A stretch of 64,000 nt of DNA, from NCBI RefSeq assembly GCF_025717555.1, contig NZ_JAJIRP010000002.1:124001-188000 (forward strand), in the 5' to 3' direction. The notes beneath the pieces were generated by a model. The model saw nothing but the letters and a program-made list of their open reading frames with translations. It did no database searches and was not told where the DNA came from. Below, piece after piece: positions 37,664 to 45,291 of this stretch. The stretch's first letter is position 1, and the number at the start of each line of letters is the position of its first letter. The stretch is from Paucibacter sp. B2R-40 (lineage in GTDB: Bacteria > Pseudomonadota > Gammaproteobacteria > Burkholderiales > Burkholderiaceae_C). The position numbers and the translations under genes were made by a program.

Positions 37664-38851
37664 ATGAGCGATCATGGCGACCTGCTCGCAGTCAAGCCCA
37701 ACCCAACATCGATGAGCCCAGCTATCCCTACCGACCCCGAGACCTCGGCCGCACAAACCGCGCCGGGATCGGTGCTGCGTGTCGTGCTGGCGAATGGGCT
37801 CGTCTGGGGCGTGATCTGCAGCCTCGGCGCGGCGGGCGACTACCGCGATGGCGCGCGGCTCGGCCACGCGGCCAATTTCCTGCGCGTCTGGGGAGCCTGG
37901 CTGAATGCACATGTGCCGCTCTTCGTGCTGAGCGTTGCGCTGATGCTGGTGCTGCCGCGCATCCAGGACCGCTGCTTAGGCGGGCGGGCTATCGCCAGCC
38001 TTTATGGGGCGTTGGCCCTGCTGTACTTTCCGCTGCACATGATCTACACCGCAGTGCCGGGCTGGCTGGCGCGAGGCGACGGGCAAAGCCTGATCGGCTA
38101 TGTGCTGCAGCGGGATAACTTCACCTGGTTTCTCGAGTTCGCCTGGTTCAGCGGCACTTATGCGGTCGTGATGGCCATCCACATCTGGCGGCTCGGCCAG
38201 CAACGCGCCGCCGAGCTGCAGGCCGCGCGTGAGGCCAATCTGGCGCTTGAACTGGCGCTGGAGCGGCAGCGCCTGCACGGTATGCGCCAGCAGCTGGAGC
38301 CGCACTTCATCTTCAATGCGCTCAACAGCATCAGCGCCTTGGTGCGCAGCAACGAGCAGCCGGTCGCGCTGGAGGGCATTGCGAGCCTGAGCACGCTGCT
38401 TCGCTACGCGCTGAAGGCCAGTGCCCAGGATGCGGTCTGCCTCGGCGAGGAGATCGCCTTCTGCCACGACTACCTCGACCTGCAGCAGATGCGCTACGGT
38501 ACGCGCCTGCAGCTTACGTTCGATGACCCAGGCCCAGCAATCGAGCGGGTCGAATGTCCGCCGCTGCTGCTGCAGCCGCTGATCGAGAACGCCCTGCGTC
38601 ACGACCTGGATCGGCACACCGGACCAACCCAGCTGACCTTGCAATTCCACCTCGACAGCACCCGTTTGAAAATCCGGGTGTGGAACTCCCTGGCTCAGCG
38701 CGGCCCGGCCAATGCCGGACTCGGCCTGGGGCTGGCGCATGCGCGCGAGCGGCTTGCGCTGATGTATGGTTCGCGTGCGGTCCTAGCGACCCACGAGACG
38801 CCGTCGAGTTTCGAGGTCCGCGTCGAACTACCGATCAGCATTTCCGAATGA
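37664..38851 (+). CDS. LytS/AlgZ-type sensor histidine kinase
   Basis: Protein of about 395 residues with four membrane helices (residues about 35-175), a short coiled region and the His_kinase family domain: LEPHFIFNALNSISALVR with the phospho-accepting His, then LLQPLIENALRHDLDR and the glycine box GLGLGLAHARERL. It signals to the overlapping LytTR regulator. ATG 37664 is used; ATG 37712 is an alternative. The signal is unknown. It is divergent from the metallo-hydrolase/molybdenum hydroxylase operon. Confidence 0.9.
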   Translation: MSDHGDLLAVKPNPTSMSPAIPTDPETSAAQTAPGSVLRVVLANGLVWGVICSLGAAGDYRDGARLGHAANFLRVWGAWLNAHVPLFVLSVALMLVLPRIQDRCLGGRAIASLYGALALLYFPLHMIYTAVPGWLARGDGQSLIGYVLQRDNFTWFLEFAWFSGTYAVVMAIHIWRLGQQRAAELQAAREANLALELALERQRLHGMRQQLEPHFIFNALNSISALVRSNEQPVALEGIASLSTLLRYALKASAQDAVCLGEEIAFCHDYLDLQQMRYGTRLQLTFDDPGPAIERVECPPLLLQPLIENALRHDLDRHTGPTQLTLQFHLDSTRLKIRVWNSLAQRGPANAGLGLGLAHARERLALMYGSRAVLATHETPSSFEVRVELPISISE

Positions 38852-39663
38852 CAACGCCATCCGACGACAGCTCAACAACGAAGACGATTCGCGCGCTCGT
38901 GGTCGACGACGAGGAACTCGGGCGGCGCAATCTCTGCCTGGCGCTGGCTGAGCATGCCCATTGGGAAGTGGTCGCCCAAGCGCCGAGCATGGCGGCAGCG
39001 CAAGAGGCTCTGCGCGCGCAGCCCGACATCGAGGTGGTCTTTCTGGACATCCGCATGCCCTATGGCTCGGGCCTGGAGCTGGCGCAAGTACTCGCTCAGC
39101 AGGAGCAACCGCCCTGGATCGTGTTCGTCACCGCCTTCGACGAGCATGCGATCGAAGCCTTCGATCTGCACGCGCTGGACTACCTCCTCAAGCCCTTCAG
39201 CAACCGGCGTCTGGCGAAAGCGCTGGCCCATGTTGAGCAGATGGTGCGGCTGCGCCAGCAGGTCGCCTTCGCCGGCGCGCTGCGCAGCTATGTCGAGGAC
39301 GCGCAGCGCAGCCCGCAAGCGGGCAAAAACTACTGGAAGACGCTGAGCGTGCGCTCGGTGGGCCGAATCGACGCCGTCTCGCTGGACGAAGTCCTGCGCA
39401 TCGAGGCGCAGGGCAATTACGCGGCGCTCCACCTGCCCACACGCCAGTTGCTGTTCCGTGCGTCGATGACACGCCTGGAGCAGCACCTCGATCCGGCAGT
39501 CTTCCTGCGCGTACACCGCGGCACCATCGTGCGGCGAGAGCAGGCGCTGTCATTGCTGAGCATGCCCAGTGGAAGCTACGAATTGAGGATGCGTGATGGG
39601 TCGCGGGTGGCCGTCAGCGAGCGCTATGTCACTGCCGTCAAGGTGGCGCTGCAAACTGGCTGA
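38848..39663 (+). CDS. LytTR-family response regulator
   Basis: Protein of 271 residues. The receiver domain (about 14-125) has VVDDEELGRRNL, the phosphoacceptor in VVFLDIRMPYGSG and LKPFS. The C-terminal LytTR DNA-binding domain (about 165-270) includes EVLRIEAQGNYAALHLP and FLRVHRGTIVRREQ. ATG 38848 overlaps the kinase stop (ATGA), which fixes the start. LytTR regulators bind paired short repeats; a likely target is the divergent hydroxylase operon. Confidence 0.92.
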   Translation: MTTPSDDSSTTKTIRALVVDDEELGRRNLCLALAEHAHWEVVAQAPSMAAAQEALRAQPDIEVVFLDIRMPYGSGLELAQVLAQQEQPPWIVFVTAFDEHAIEAFDLHALDYLLKPFSNRRLAKALAHVEQMVRLRQQVAFAGALRSYVEDAQRSPQAGKNYWKTLSVRSVGRIDAVSLDEVLRIEAQGNYAALHLPTRQLLFRASMTRLEQHLDPAVFLRVHRGTIVRREQALSLLSMPSGSYELRMRDGSRVAVSERYVTAVKVALQTG

Positions 39664-40270
39664 TGCCGCATTCACTCCAAAGCGCGCTGGACGGAAATGG
39701 TCGTTCCGCAGGACCAAGGTCCTCGGTGTTCCCTGATGGATACGTCCAAACCTGTGCCAGGCGTTGGCAAATGCCAACTGGTCAGGTTCAGCCACAAGCG
39801 TGACGAGGGCGAGTTCATCGCAGGCAAGTTAGACGCTGCAAATCTTCCTTGTCCGGTCGACAAGCTCGTCGGCACTTCAAAGGAAGAAGTACTTGTCGTT
39901 CCCCAGCGGCACAATGCTGCCGCGAGAAGGCGGCTTGCAGAGCCCCAAGCCCAGGTCGCCCAGCGAGAGCCGATTGCGACGCTGCAGGGATCCCAATATG
40001 CCCGGCTCAGGTTGACTGGTGAGTACAAATAGCATCTTTGTATGCCCCTAAGAAAAACGGCTTCGCTCGGTCTCAGCAGTCGTGCAAATATTGTTGATTG
40101 GTTGTGTCTTGAATTTGCCGGCCATATGAGAACCCGCAGGCAGAAGCCCCCGCCAAGGATCCGCTCAGCTGAAATTTGCCGCGCCGCTAAGGTTTTTTCA
40201 AGCGTCATACAAACAACAACGCCCGGCTTACCCGTGCCTTGTTGTTTGTCGAAGTGCAATAGTCGCCGCG
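39664..40270. other. AT-richer stretch without a convincing gene
   Basis: About 600 bp between the LytTR regulator and the cytochrome c gene. Base composition is visibly less GC-rich than the flanks, especially 40020-40260. Open frames on both strands (up to 195 codons, 39672-40259 minus) lack recognisable protein features or good starts and have atypical residue use. It may be a decayed gene or acquired DNA. An inverted repeat lies at 40209-40249. Confidence 0.5.
40209..40249. repeat. Inverted repeat downstream of the cytochrome c gene
   Basis: ACAAACAACAA (40209-40219) pairs perfectly with TTGTTGTTTGT (40239-40249) across a 19-base loop. It lies about 20 bp past the cytochrome c stop on the minus strand and may act as a terminator, although no clear T run follows. 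Confidence 0.55.
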
Positions 40271-40696
40271 CTACTTCACGCTGGCGAGAAAAGCCAAGAG
40301 ATCTGCCCTGGCACGAGGATCGCTCAAGCCCTCGAACTTCATCGTTCCGCCGGGCAAGGCCAGCTTGGGTGCGCTGATATAACTATCTACTTTCTCAGCA
40401 GTCCAGGACCATTTGCTGGCCTTCATCGCGTCGGAGTAAGCCACCCCCGCCAGGCCCGCAGCCGGGCGGCCCAACAGCGCAAACAGGCTCGGGCCTTTTT
40501 TGTTTTTGCCCTCTTTGAGACTATGGCATTCAGCGCATTGGGTGGCAAACACATCGGCCCCCTTCTGGATCTCGCCTTCGGCGCAAGCGCTGATGCTGGC
40601 GGCGCAGCAGGCCAGGGCGAGCAGCGCGGTCTTCAACGTTGAGAAACTGGGTATTGGCAAGCACAATTGCTTGCGGCTGTTGGCAAATGGGTCCAT
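40271..40696 (-). CDS. Class I monohaem cytochrome c
   Basis: Protein of 141 residues. A signal peptide is followed by the haem-binding motif CAECH in FATQCAECHSLKEG, KKGPSLFALLGRPAA and the probable axial Met in GTMKFEGL, a cytochrome c2/c550-like arrangement. The signal region ends SISACAEG, which fits either an ordinary peptidase site or a lipobox (ISAC), so membrane anchoring is possible. ATG 40696 is preferred because AGGTG lies about eight bases upstream; GTG 40708 is the alternative. Last gene of the Cyc2-like operon; likely periplasmic electron carrier. Confidence 0.9.
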   Translation of the reverse strand: MDPFANSRKQLCLPIPSFSTLKTALLALACCAASISACAEGEIQKGADVFATQCAECHSLKEGKNKKGPSLFALLGRPAAGLAGVAYSDAMKASKWSWTAEKVDSYISAPKLALPGGTMKFEGLSDPRARADLLAFLASVK

Positions 40697-40708
40697 CTCG
40701 ATGAGCAC

Positions 40709-42058
40709 CTAGAAGGATGTCCAGGCGAACAGGAACAAGGTGTTGTTGTCAGCGGCATTGCGGCCCGCGCCGTCATAGTTTTTGGCGGCGCCGTTGTACT
40801 TGCTGTAGCGCGTGTACTGAGCGCCCAGCTTCACGTTCGCCCATGGCGCGCCCCAGGAGTCTTCCTTGCCGAAGGGCGTCCAGTCCAACTGCAGGATTTG
40901 CCCGGCACTGTCGGGGACATTGCCAGCATTGGCGGCATACAAAAGACTGTCGGCCGTTCCATCGGTACGGAAATGCCCCAAGGACAAGCCCCAACTTTGA
41001 TTGAAATGGTAGGAGGCATTGAGCTTGAGCTCGTTCAGGCTGCCATTCAAGTTGCTGGCTTCACCTGCGGCCAGCAAGGCGTCGCGGCGCTGAGTTTCGT
41101 GCACGTAGCTGCCCTGCAAGGTAAAGACATGTTCGCGTGTGCCCAAGAACTGGTATTGCCCGTCAATGCCGATGTCACGGTAGCGGTTGCTGCCACTTCC
41201 ATTGGTGCGATCAGGCTGGATGCTGCTGTTGAAGCCGAACAGCCCGACCGAATAGGCGCTGCTCTTCAAGTCCTTGAACCAAGCCAGTCGCCAGTAGGCA
41301 GTGCCATTGCCGAGTTTGCCCGGATCATCTTCCCTGCCCAGACCCAAACGAGATTGCGCCGTCAGCGACAGGCTGCGATAACTGCCTAGTTCTGCGTACC
41401 AGCTATTGTCCAAAAAGGCATAGGCGGAGGCGCCCAGTACATGCTGCTCCAGAGCACCATTGATCAAGGTGCCCGTCTCAGGGCCGCTGAATCCCAGCGC
41501 CGAGCCGATATAAGGGAAGCCCCAGACCGGCATGCTGTTGAACGGGTCTTGCACGCCGGGGTTATTGTTCAGCGATGCGCCCAGGATCAGCTCCTTGCCC
41601 TGCCATTCGGTGGCGTGAGCAAAGCGCAGATCCATTTGGTCGATGGCGGTCTTTTTGCCAATGCCGTCATAAGTGACTTGCATGAAGGCGCCGAGCTGAT
41701 CGGCCAGCTTGCCGGCAATGAAGAGCGAGGCTTCATCCAAGGCTGCGTTGTCATTGGTTTTATAGCCGTCGACCGGCGCTGCGTCTTGCGCCTTGCCCGT
41801 GTGAGTGCGTGAAGCCACCACCATGCCGGACAGCGGCACATTGCCGCTGCTGCCATTGCTGTCGGTGTAGCCGCCAATCTTGAACTTGATGCCGAAGGGC
41901 GTGAGCTGTGGGCCAAAGGCGCCGATATGACATGCGGCACAGTCCTGCCCGGTCTGGCGCGCAAAACTGGGCACGGCCCAGCTGGTCGTGGCGCTCAAAA
42001 GCCCCGCTGTCAGGCCCGCGAGCAGCGCGCAGCGTCGCAACAATCTATGCATATTCAT
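40709..42058 (-). CDS. Cyc2-like outer-membrane cytochrome (monohaem domain fused to beta-barrel)
   Basis: Protein of 449 residues. A signal peptide cleaves near SWA|VP. The mature N-terminus has PSFARQTGQDCAACHIGAFG followed by PQLTPFGIKFKIGGYT, with one CxxCH (Cys40, Cys43, His44). The rest is a predicted porin-like barrel of alternating strands ending in Phe (FAWTSF). The FARQTG-CxxCH-P-L-FG-FK-GY pattern is, from knowledge of the family, that of Cyc2, the outer-membrane Fe(II) oxidase of iron oxidisers, and its wider relatives. Neighbours are cytochrome c and cytochrome b561. Function in iron oxidation is unproven. Confidence 0.8.
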   Translation of the reverse strand: MNMHRLLRRCALLAGLTAGLLSATTSWAVPSFARQTGQDCAACHIGAFGPQLTPFGIKFKIGGYTDSNGSSGNVPLSGMVVASRTHTGKAQDAAPVDGYKTNDNAALDEASLFIAGKLADQLGAFMQVTYDGIGKKTAIDQMDLRFAHATEWQGKELILGASLNNNPGVQDPFNSMPVWGFPYIGSALGFSGPETGTLINGALEQHVLGASAYAFLDNSWYAELGSYRSLSLTAQSRLGLGREDDPGKLGNGTAYWRLAWFKDLKSSAYSVGLFGFNSSIQPDRTNGSGSNRYRDIGIDGQYQFLGTREHVFTLQGSYVHETQRRDALLAAGEASNLNGSLNELKLNASYHFNQSWGLSLGHFRTDGTADSLLYAANAGNVPDSAGQILQLDWTPFGKEDSWGAPWANVKLGAQYTRYSKYNGAAKNYDGAGRNAADNNTLFLFAWTSF

Positions 42059-42124
42059 AGTGATGAATTCTCAAAAAGGTGATGGGAAGGAAGTGAAAGC
42101 CGTGCTCGAAAGTTCTTGGCTGCA

Positions 42125-42694
42125 TCAAGCACGGCGCCAGCCTGGCAACATGGCGCTCAAGACCTGGTCTCGGCGCACCCATTGATGCCAGGCAACCGCC
42201 AGCAGGTGCAAGGCGATCACCGCGGCCAACAACCAGGCCACATTGCCGTGCACCGCTTCGAGTGTTTCGGCCAGGTCCAGGTCGGTGGCCAGCAGACGCG
42301 GCAAATGAATTGACCCCAAGCTGACGACGTGGCCGCGTGCATTGCTCAGCAAGAAGCCCAGAGGCGGCAAGCTCAGCAGCAGCAGGTAGACCAGCCCATG
42401 CATCGCGCCGGCCAGGCGGCGTTGCCACGCGCTCGCTTGATCCAGCGTGTCGGCCAACTTGAAGCGGCTGCGCAGCAGCAGGCGCAGCAGCGTCAAGGCT
42501 CCGACGAGAAGCCCAGCCAAGCGATGCCATTGCAAGACGGAAGCACGCAATCGGTCTTCATCCAAGCAATCGCGACCGATGATCAGGGCAAAAACCAGCA
42601 GCAGCGCCATGACCGTGAGCCAATGGGCATAGACGATAGGTCGGGGATGGCGCAAGTCAGCTGCGGTACGGACAGGAGCAGGTATCGAACTCAT
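42125..42694 (-). CDS. Cytochrome b561-family membrane protein
   Basis: Protein of 189 residues with four membrane helices and histidines placed for two b haems: YAHWLT (near residue 24), LQWHRLAG (57), AMHGLVY (99) and ALHLLAVAWHQWV (162-170), with VHGNVAW between. This fits the bacterial cytochrome b561 family, which passes electrons between the quinone pool and periplasmic or reactive acceptors. It sits between a two-component system and the Cyc2-like gene, all on the minus strand, so it may be the inner-membrane end of the electron path. Confidence 0.9.
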   Translation of the reverse strand: MSSIPAPVRTAADLRHPRPIVYAHWLTVMALLLVFALIIGRDCLDEDRLRASVLQWHRLAGLLVGALTLLRLLLRSRFKLADTLDQASAWQRRLAGAMHGLVYLLLLSLPPLGFLLSNARGHVVSLGSIHLPRLLATDLDLAETLEAVHGNVAWLLAAVIALHLLAVAWHQWVRRDQVLSAMLPGWRRA

Positions 42695-42745
42695 GCGGGC
42701 TTCTCAGGAATCCAGAAAACCCGAGGCTAGGCCCCCCCTGCCTTC

Positions 42746-42766
42746 AAAAGCCTGACAAATTCAGGC
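42746..42766 (-). terminator. Possible attenuator hairpin between the kinase and cytochrome b561 genes
   Basis: On the minus strand GCCTGA-ATTTG-TCAGGC (42766-42750) forms a 6-bp stem followed immediately by TTTT. It begins six bases after the kinase stop. The stem is short, so partial termination, or use as an operator for the b561 promoter, are both possible. Confidence 0.4.
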
Positions 42767-42771
42767 GGCGC

Positions 42772-44166
42772 TCACGCGACTACGGGGAAGTTGACCGTCA
42801 CTTGCAGACCTTTGCCGCCTGGCCCGCTGCCCAGACTGACCTGTGCGTCGTGACGCAAAGCTACCTCGCGCACAATGGCCAAGCCCAGGCCGCTGCCGAG
42901 CTTGGAGGCCGCGTCGATCTGGTAAAAGCGCTCAAACACCTTGTCGTGCTCCAGCGGGTCAATGCCCGGTCCCTCGTCTTCGACGCCCAAGAAAGCTCTG
43001 CGATCGGGCCGCGTACCGCAGCGCACGGTGACCTTGCCGCCGGGGTCGCAATGACGGATGGCGTTGTGGATCAGATTGCCCAGCATTTCTTGCAGCAGCC
43101 AGGCCGAGCCATTGACAAAAGCCGGGCTGGCCTCAAAGCCCAAGTCCAGGCCGGCCTCCAAAGCGGCATCAAGCCAGCTGGACGCAGCGTCCTCCAGCAA
43201 GACTTGCAAGTCCAAACGCTGCAAAGTCTCGGCCTGAACCGCTTGCGGGCCGGAGCGCGCCAAGGCCAGCATTTGATGGGTCGATCGCGCCAGCCGCTGC
43301 AATGAAAGCTTCAAATTTGTCAGGCGCTGACGCTGCGTTTCATCGGCATCCCGCTCGGCCAAGTCGAGTTGCATCTGCATGCCGGCCAGGGGCGTGCGCA
43401 ATTGATGCGCCGCATTGGACAGAAAAGCCTGCTGAGCTTCGGTGGAGACACGCAAATTGGCGACGAAGCCGTTGATCGCACTGACCAGCGGAAGCAAATC
43501 GGCCGGCAACTGATCTGTAGCGATTGCACTGAAGTCTTCTGCTTGCCGGGCAGCCACTGCTTGGCTCAGCTCATCCAACGGTTTCATCGCCAAATGCACG
43601 CCTAAGCGGACCAACAGCAGCGCCAGGCTCAGCAGCACCAGATTGGGAACCACCGTGTCCATCATGACCAAGCGCGCTTGCGCCTCGCGGCGCTGCAGCG
43701 TCTCAGCCACAACGATGCTGAGCGCCCCCAGCGCGGACGCATGCGGATAGGTGATGACGCGCACCTGCGCGCCGCCTAAGCGATGGTCAGCAAAGCTCGG
43801 CTGAGTGTGCGCCTGCCTATCGAGCACCTTCGCCAGTGCTGGATCGCCGCCAATGACGGCGCCCTGCTCGGTGCGCACCAGAAAATACAGTTGATCCTTC
43901 CCATCTGCGATCTGCATTGCGCGCATGGTGCGCTCCAGATGCAGGCCGAGGTCATCATCGGCTGCGTCGTCCGCGTCCACATCCAGGCGCGAAGCCAAAG
44001 CGATCGCAACCCGGGCGAGCGCCTGGTCCTGGTTGTCGCTGGCCCGCTCAAGGGCGCGCACATAGTCGTAAACGGCACTGAGCAAAATCACCAGCAAGAG
44101 CGGCCACAGAAGCAGGCGCAACAGGCGGTCGCGCAGACTCAAATGCTGTTCGCGCATGGCACTCAC
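42772..44166 (-). CDS. Sensor histidine kinase (QseC/PmrB-like)
   Basis: Protein of 464 residues. It has an N-terminal helix (about 12-30), a periplasmic segment of about 130 residues with an acidic stretch (DVDADDAADDD), a second helix near 170-190, a HAMP-like linker, HisKA FLSNAAHQLRTPLAGMQ with the phospho-accepting His, and HATPase motifs NLIHNAIRH, DEGPGIDP and GSGLGLAIV. It overlaps the response-regulator gene. It probably controls the downstream cytochrome genes. The acidic loop could bind metal ions, which is inference only. Confidence 0.92.
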   Translation of the reverse strand: MSAMREQHLSLRDRLLRLLLWPLLLVILLSAVYDYVRALERASDNQDQALARVAIALASRLDVDADDAADDDLGLHLERTMRAMQIADGKDQLYFLVRTEQGAVIGGDPALAKVLDRQAHTQPSFADHRLGGAQVRVITYPHASALGALSIVVAETLQRREAQARLVMMDTVVPNLVLLSLALLLVRLGVHLAMKPLDELSQAVAARQAEDFSAIATDQLPADLLPLVSAINGFVANLRVSTEAQQAFLSNAAHQLRTPLAGMQMQLDLAERDADETQRQRLTNLKLSLQRLARSTHQMLALARSGPQAVQAETLQRLDLQVLLEDAASSWLDAALEAGLDLGFEASPAFVNGSAWLLQEMLGNLIHNAIRHCDPGGKVTVRCGTRPDRRAFLGVEDEGPGIDPLEHDKVFERFYQIDAASKLGSGLGLAIVREVALRHDAQVSLGSGPGGKGLQVTVNFPVVA

Positions 44167-44825
44167 ACGTCGATGCGGTAGCCGATACCACGCACGGTGC
44201 GGATGGTGATGCCGCTGTCAGCAAACTTGGCGCGCAAACGCGAGATATAGATCTCGACCGCGTTATCGGTGATCTCTTTGTCCCAGCGGCTGAGGCTGTC
44301 GGCCAAGCGCCGTTTAGCGATCACCTTAGGGGCGGCCAGCATCAGCGCCTGCATCAAGTGCCATTCCCGCCCCGTCAACGCCAGCGGCTGGCCAAACAGC
44401 TGGGCCGCATGCGTCGCCAGATCGAGGGTCAAAGGCCCGGCCGTCAAGCGGGCGGTCGCAACCGAGCGACTGCGCCGAATCAATGCCTGCACCCGCGCCA
44501 ACAATTCAGGCCATAGAAAAGGCTTGATCAGGTAGTCGTCAGCGCCCTCGTTGAGCCCGCTGACCCGGTCCGACAAGCCGTCGCGTGCCGTCAAAATCAA
44601 GATTGGCAGCGTATGCGCGGCGGCCCGTACGTGACGCACCAGACTCAAGCCATCCATGCCTGGCAGACCGAGGTCAAAGATCGCCAGATCATGCACTTGG
44701 TGACCCAAGGCATCCAGCACCTGTTCCGCACTGCCCAAGTGATCCATTTCATAGCCGGCCCGCCCCAGCGCTTCGCGCAGGCCGGCGGACAGCAATTCAT
44801 CGTCTTCAACCAGCAATATGCGCAT
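44163..44825 (-). CDS. OmpR-family response regulator (QseB/PmrA-like)
   Basis: Protein of 220 residues. The receiver starts MRILLVEDDELL, with the phosphoacceptor in LAIFDLGLPGMDGLSLV and the conserved KPFLWPELL. The winged-helix output domain ends IRTVRGIGYRIDV. ATG 44825 is chosen because the receiver begins there. It is the first gene of the minus-strand group leading to cytochrome b561, the Cyc2-like protein and cytochrome c, and overlaps its kinase gene by four bases. Confidence 0.93.
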   Translation of the reverse strand: MRILLVEDDELLSAGLREALGRAGYEMDHLGSAEQVLDALGHQVHDLAIFDLGLPGMDGLSLVRHVRAAAHTLPILILTARDGLSDRVSGLNEGADDYLIKPFLWPELLARVQALIRRSRSVATARLTAGPLTLDLATHAAQLFGQPLALTGREWHLMQALMLAAPKVIAKRRLADSLSRWDKEITDNAVEIYISRLRAKFADSGITIRTVRGIGYRIDV

Positions 44826-44840
44826 CGGGGGCAGGGGCAG

Positions 44841-44865
44841 AATTAAACAGGCTGGACATCCAGCC
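44841..44865 (-). promoter_or_regulatory. Promoter and palindrome upstream of the response regulator
   Basis: GGCTGGA-CA-TCCAGCC (44850-44865) is a perfect 7-bp inverted repeat. On the minus strand it is followed by TTTAAT, a plausible -10 element about 15 bp before the ATG. The palindrome would lie between -35 and -10, a good operator position. Confidence 0.45.
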
Positions 44866-45004
44866 GGGCCAGACCAAGCTGGCCGCAGCGGCCGCGCAAA
44901 CTGCGGAAGCCTCGGTTGATTGTCCACGGTTGCGCGCGCCTGCCGTTTGCCCGCCATCAATCAAATCCATGCCCGCTTGCCCGGTTCAAGCGGCGCAGGC
45001 AAGC

Positions 45005-45271
45005 CTATTGGCCCGCTCCCCAGCGCCAGCGCGGCCGCTCACCCTTGCGCCAGCAAATCAGCATCAGCAAGGCCGTCAACACCGTAACGCACGCCACATA
45101 GCTGAGGGGCTGCCGCTCGGGCGACAGCAGGGCCGCCGCCAGCACCATCAAGGCGGCATAAGCGCTCAGCACCAACCAGCCTTGCCAGCGGACCGGCAAG
45201 CCCCAGCCCCAGCCATAGCGTTTGGCCGGGAACCAAGTATTCTGCTTTTTGAGGTCGATTTCTTCGGCCAT
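45005..45271 (-). CDS. Small two-helix membrane protein of unknown function
   Basis: Protein of 88 residues. It starts MAEEIDLKKQNTWFPAKRYGWGWGLP, then two hydrophobic helices (about 30-50 and 56-74) and a basic Trp-rich end. I recognise no named family, although the Trp-Gly-rich N-terminus looks conserved. It begins 20 bp after kup on the same strand and is probably co-transcribed. No other clue to function. Confidence 0.65.
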   Translation of the reverse strand: MAEEIDLKKQNTWFPAKRYGWGWGLPVRWQGWLVLSAYAALMVLAAALLSPERQPLSYVACVTVLTALLMLICWRKGERPRWRWGAGQ

Positions 45272-45291
45272 GACATTGCTACGGTTTGATC

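Noticed and set aside
35973-37667. Open frame of 564 codons on the plus strand
   Set aside because: Antisense to the molybdenum hydroxylase and MBL genes, whose motifs are certain.
39672-40259. Open frame of 195 codons on the minus strand
   Set aside because: Residue use is atypical, no start support, no domain; treated as part of a possibly decayed stretch.
40709-42058. Firm naming of the gene as cyc2
   Set aside because: The motif fits Cyc2, but broader relatives without proven Fe(II) oxidation share it, so only Cyc2-like is stated.
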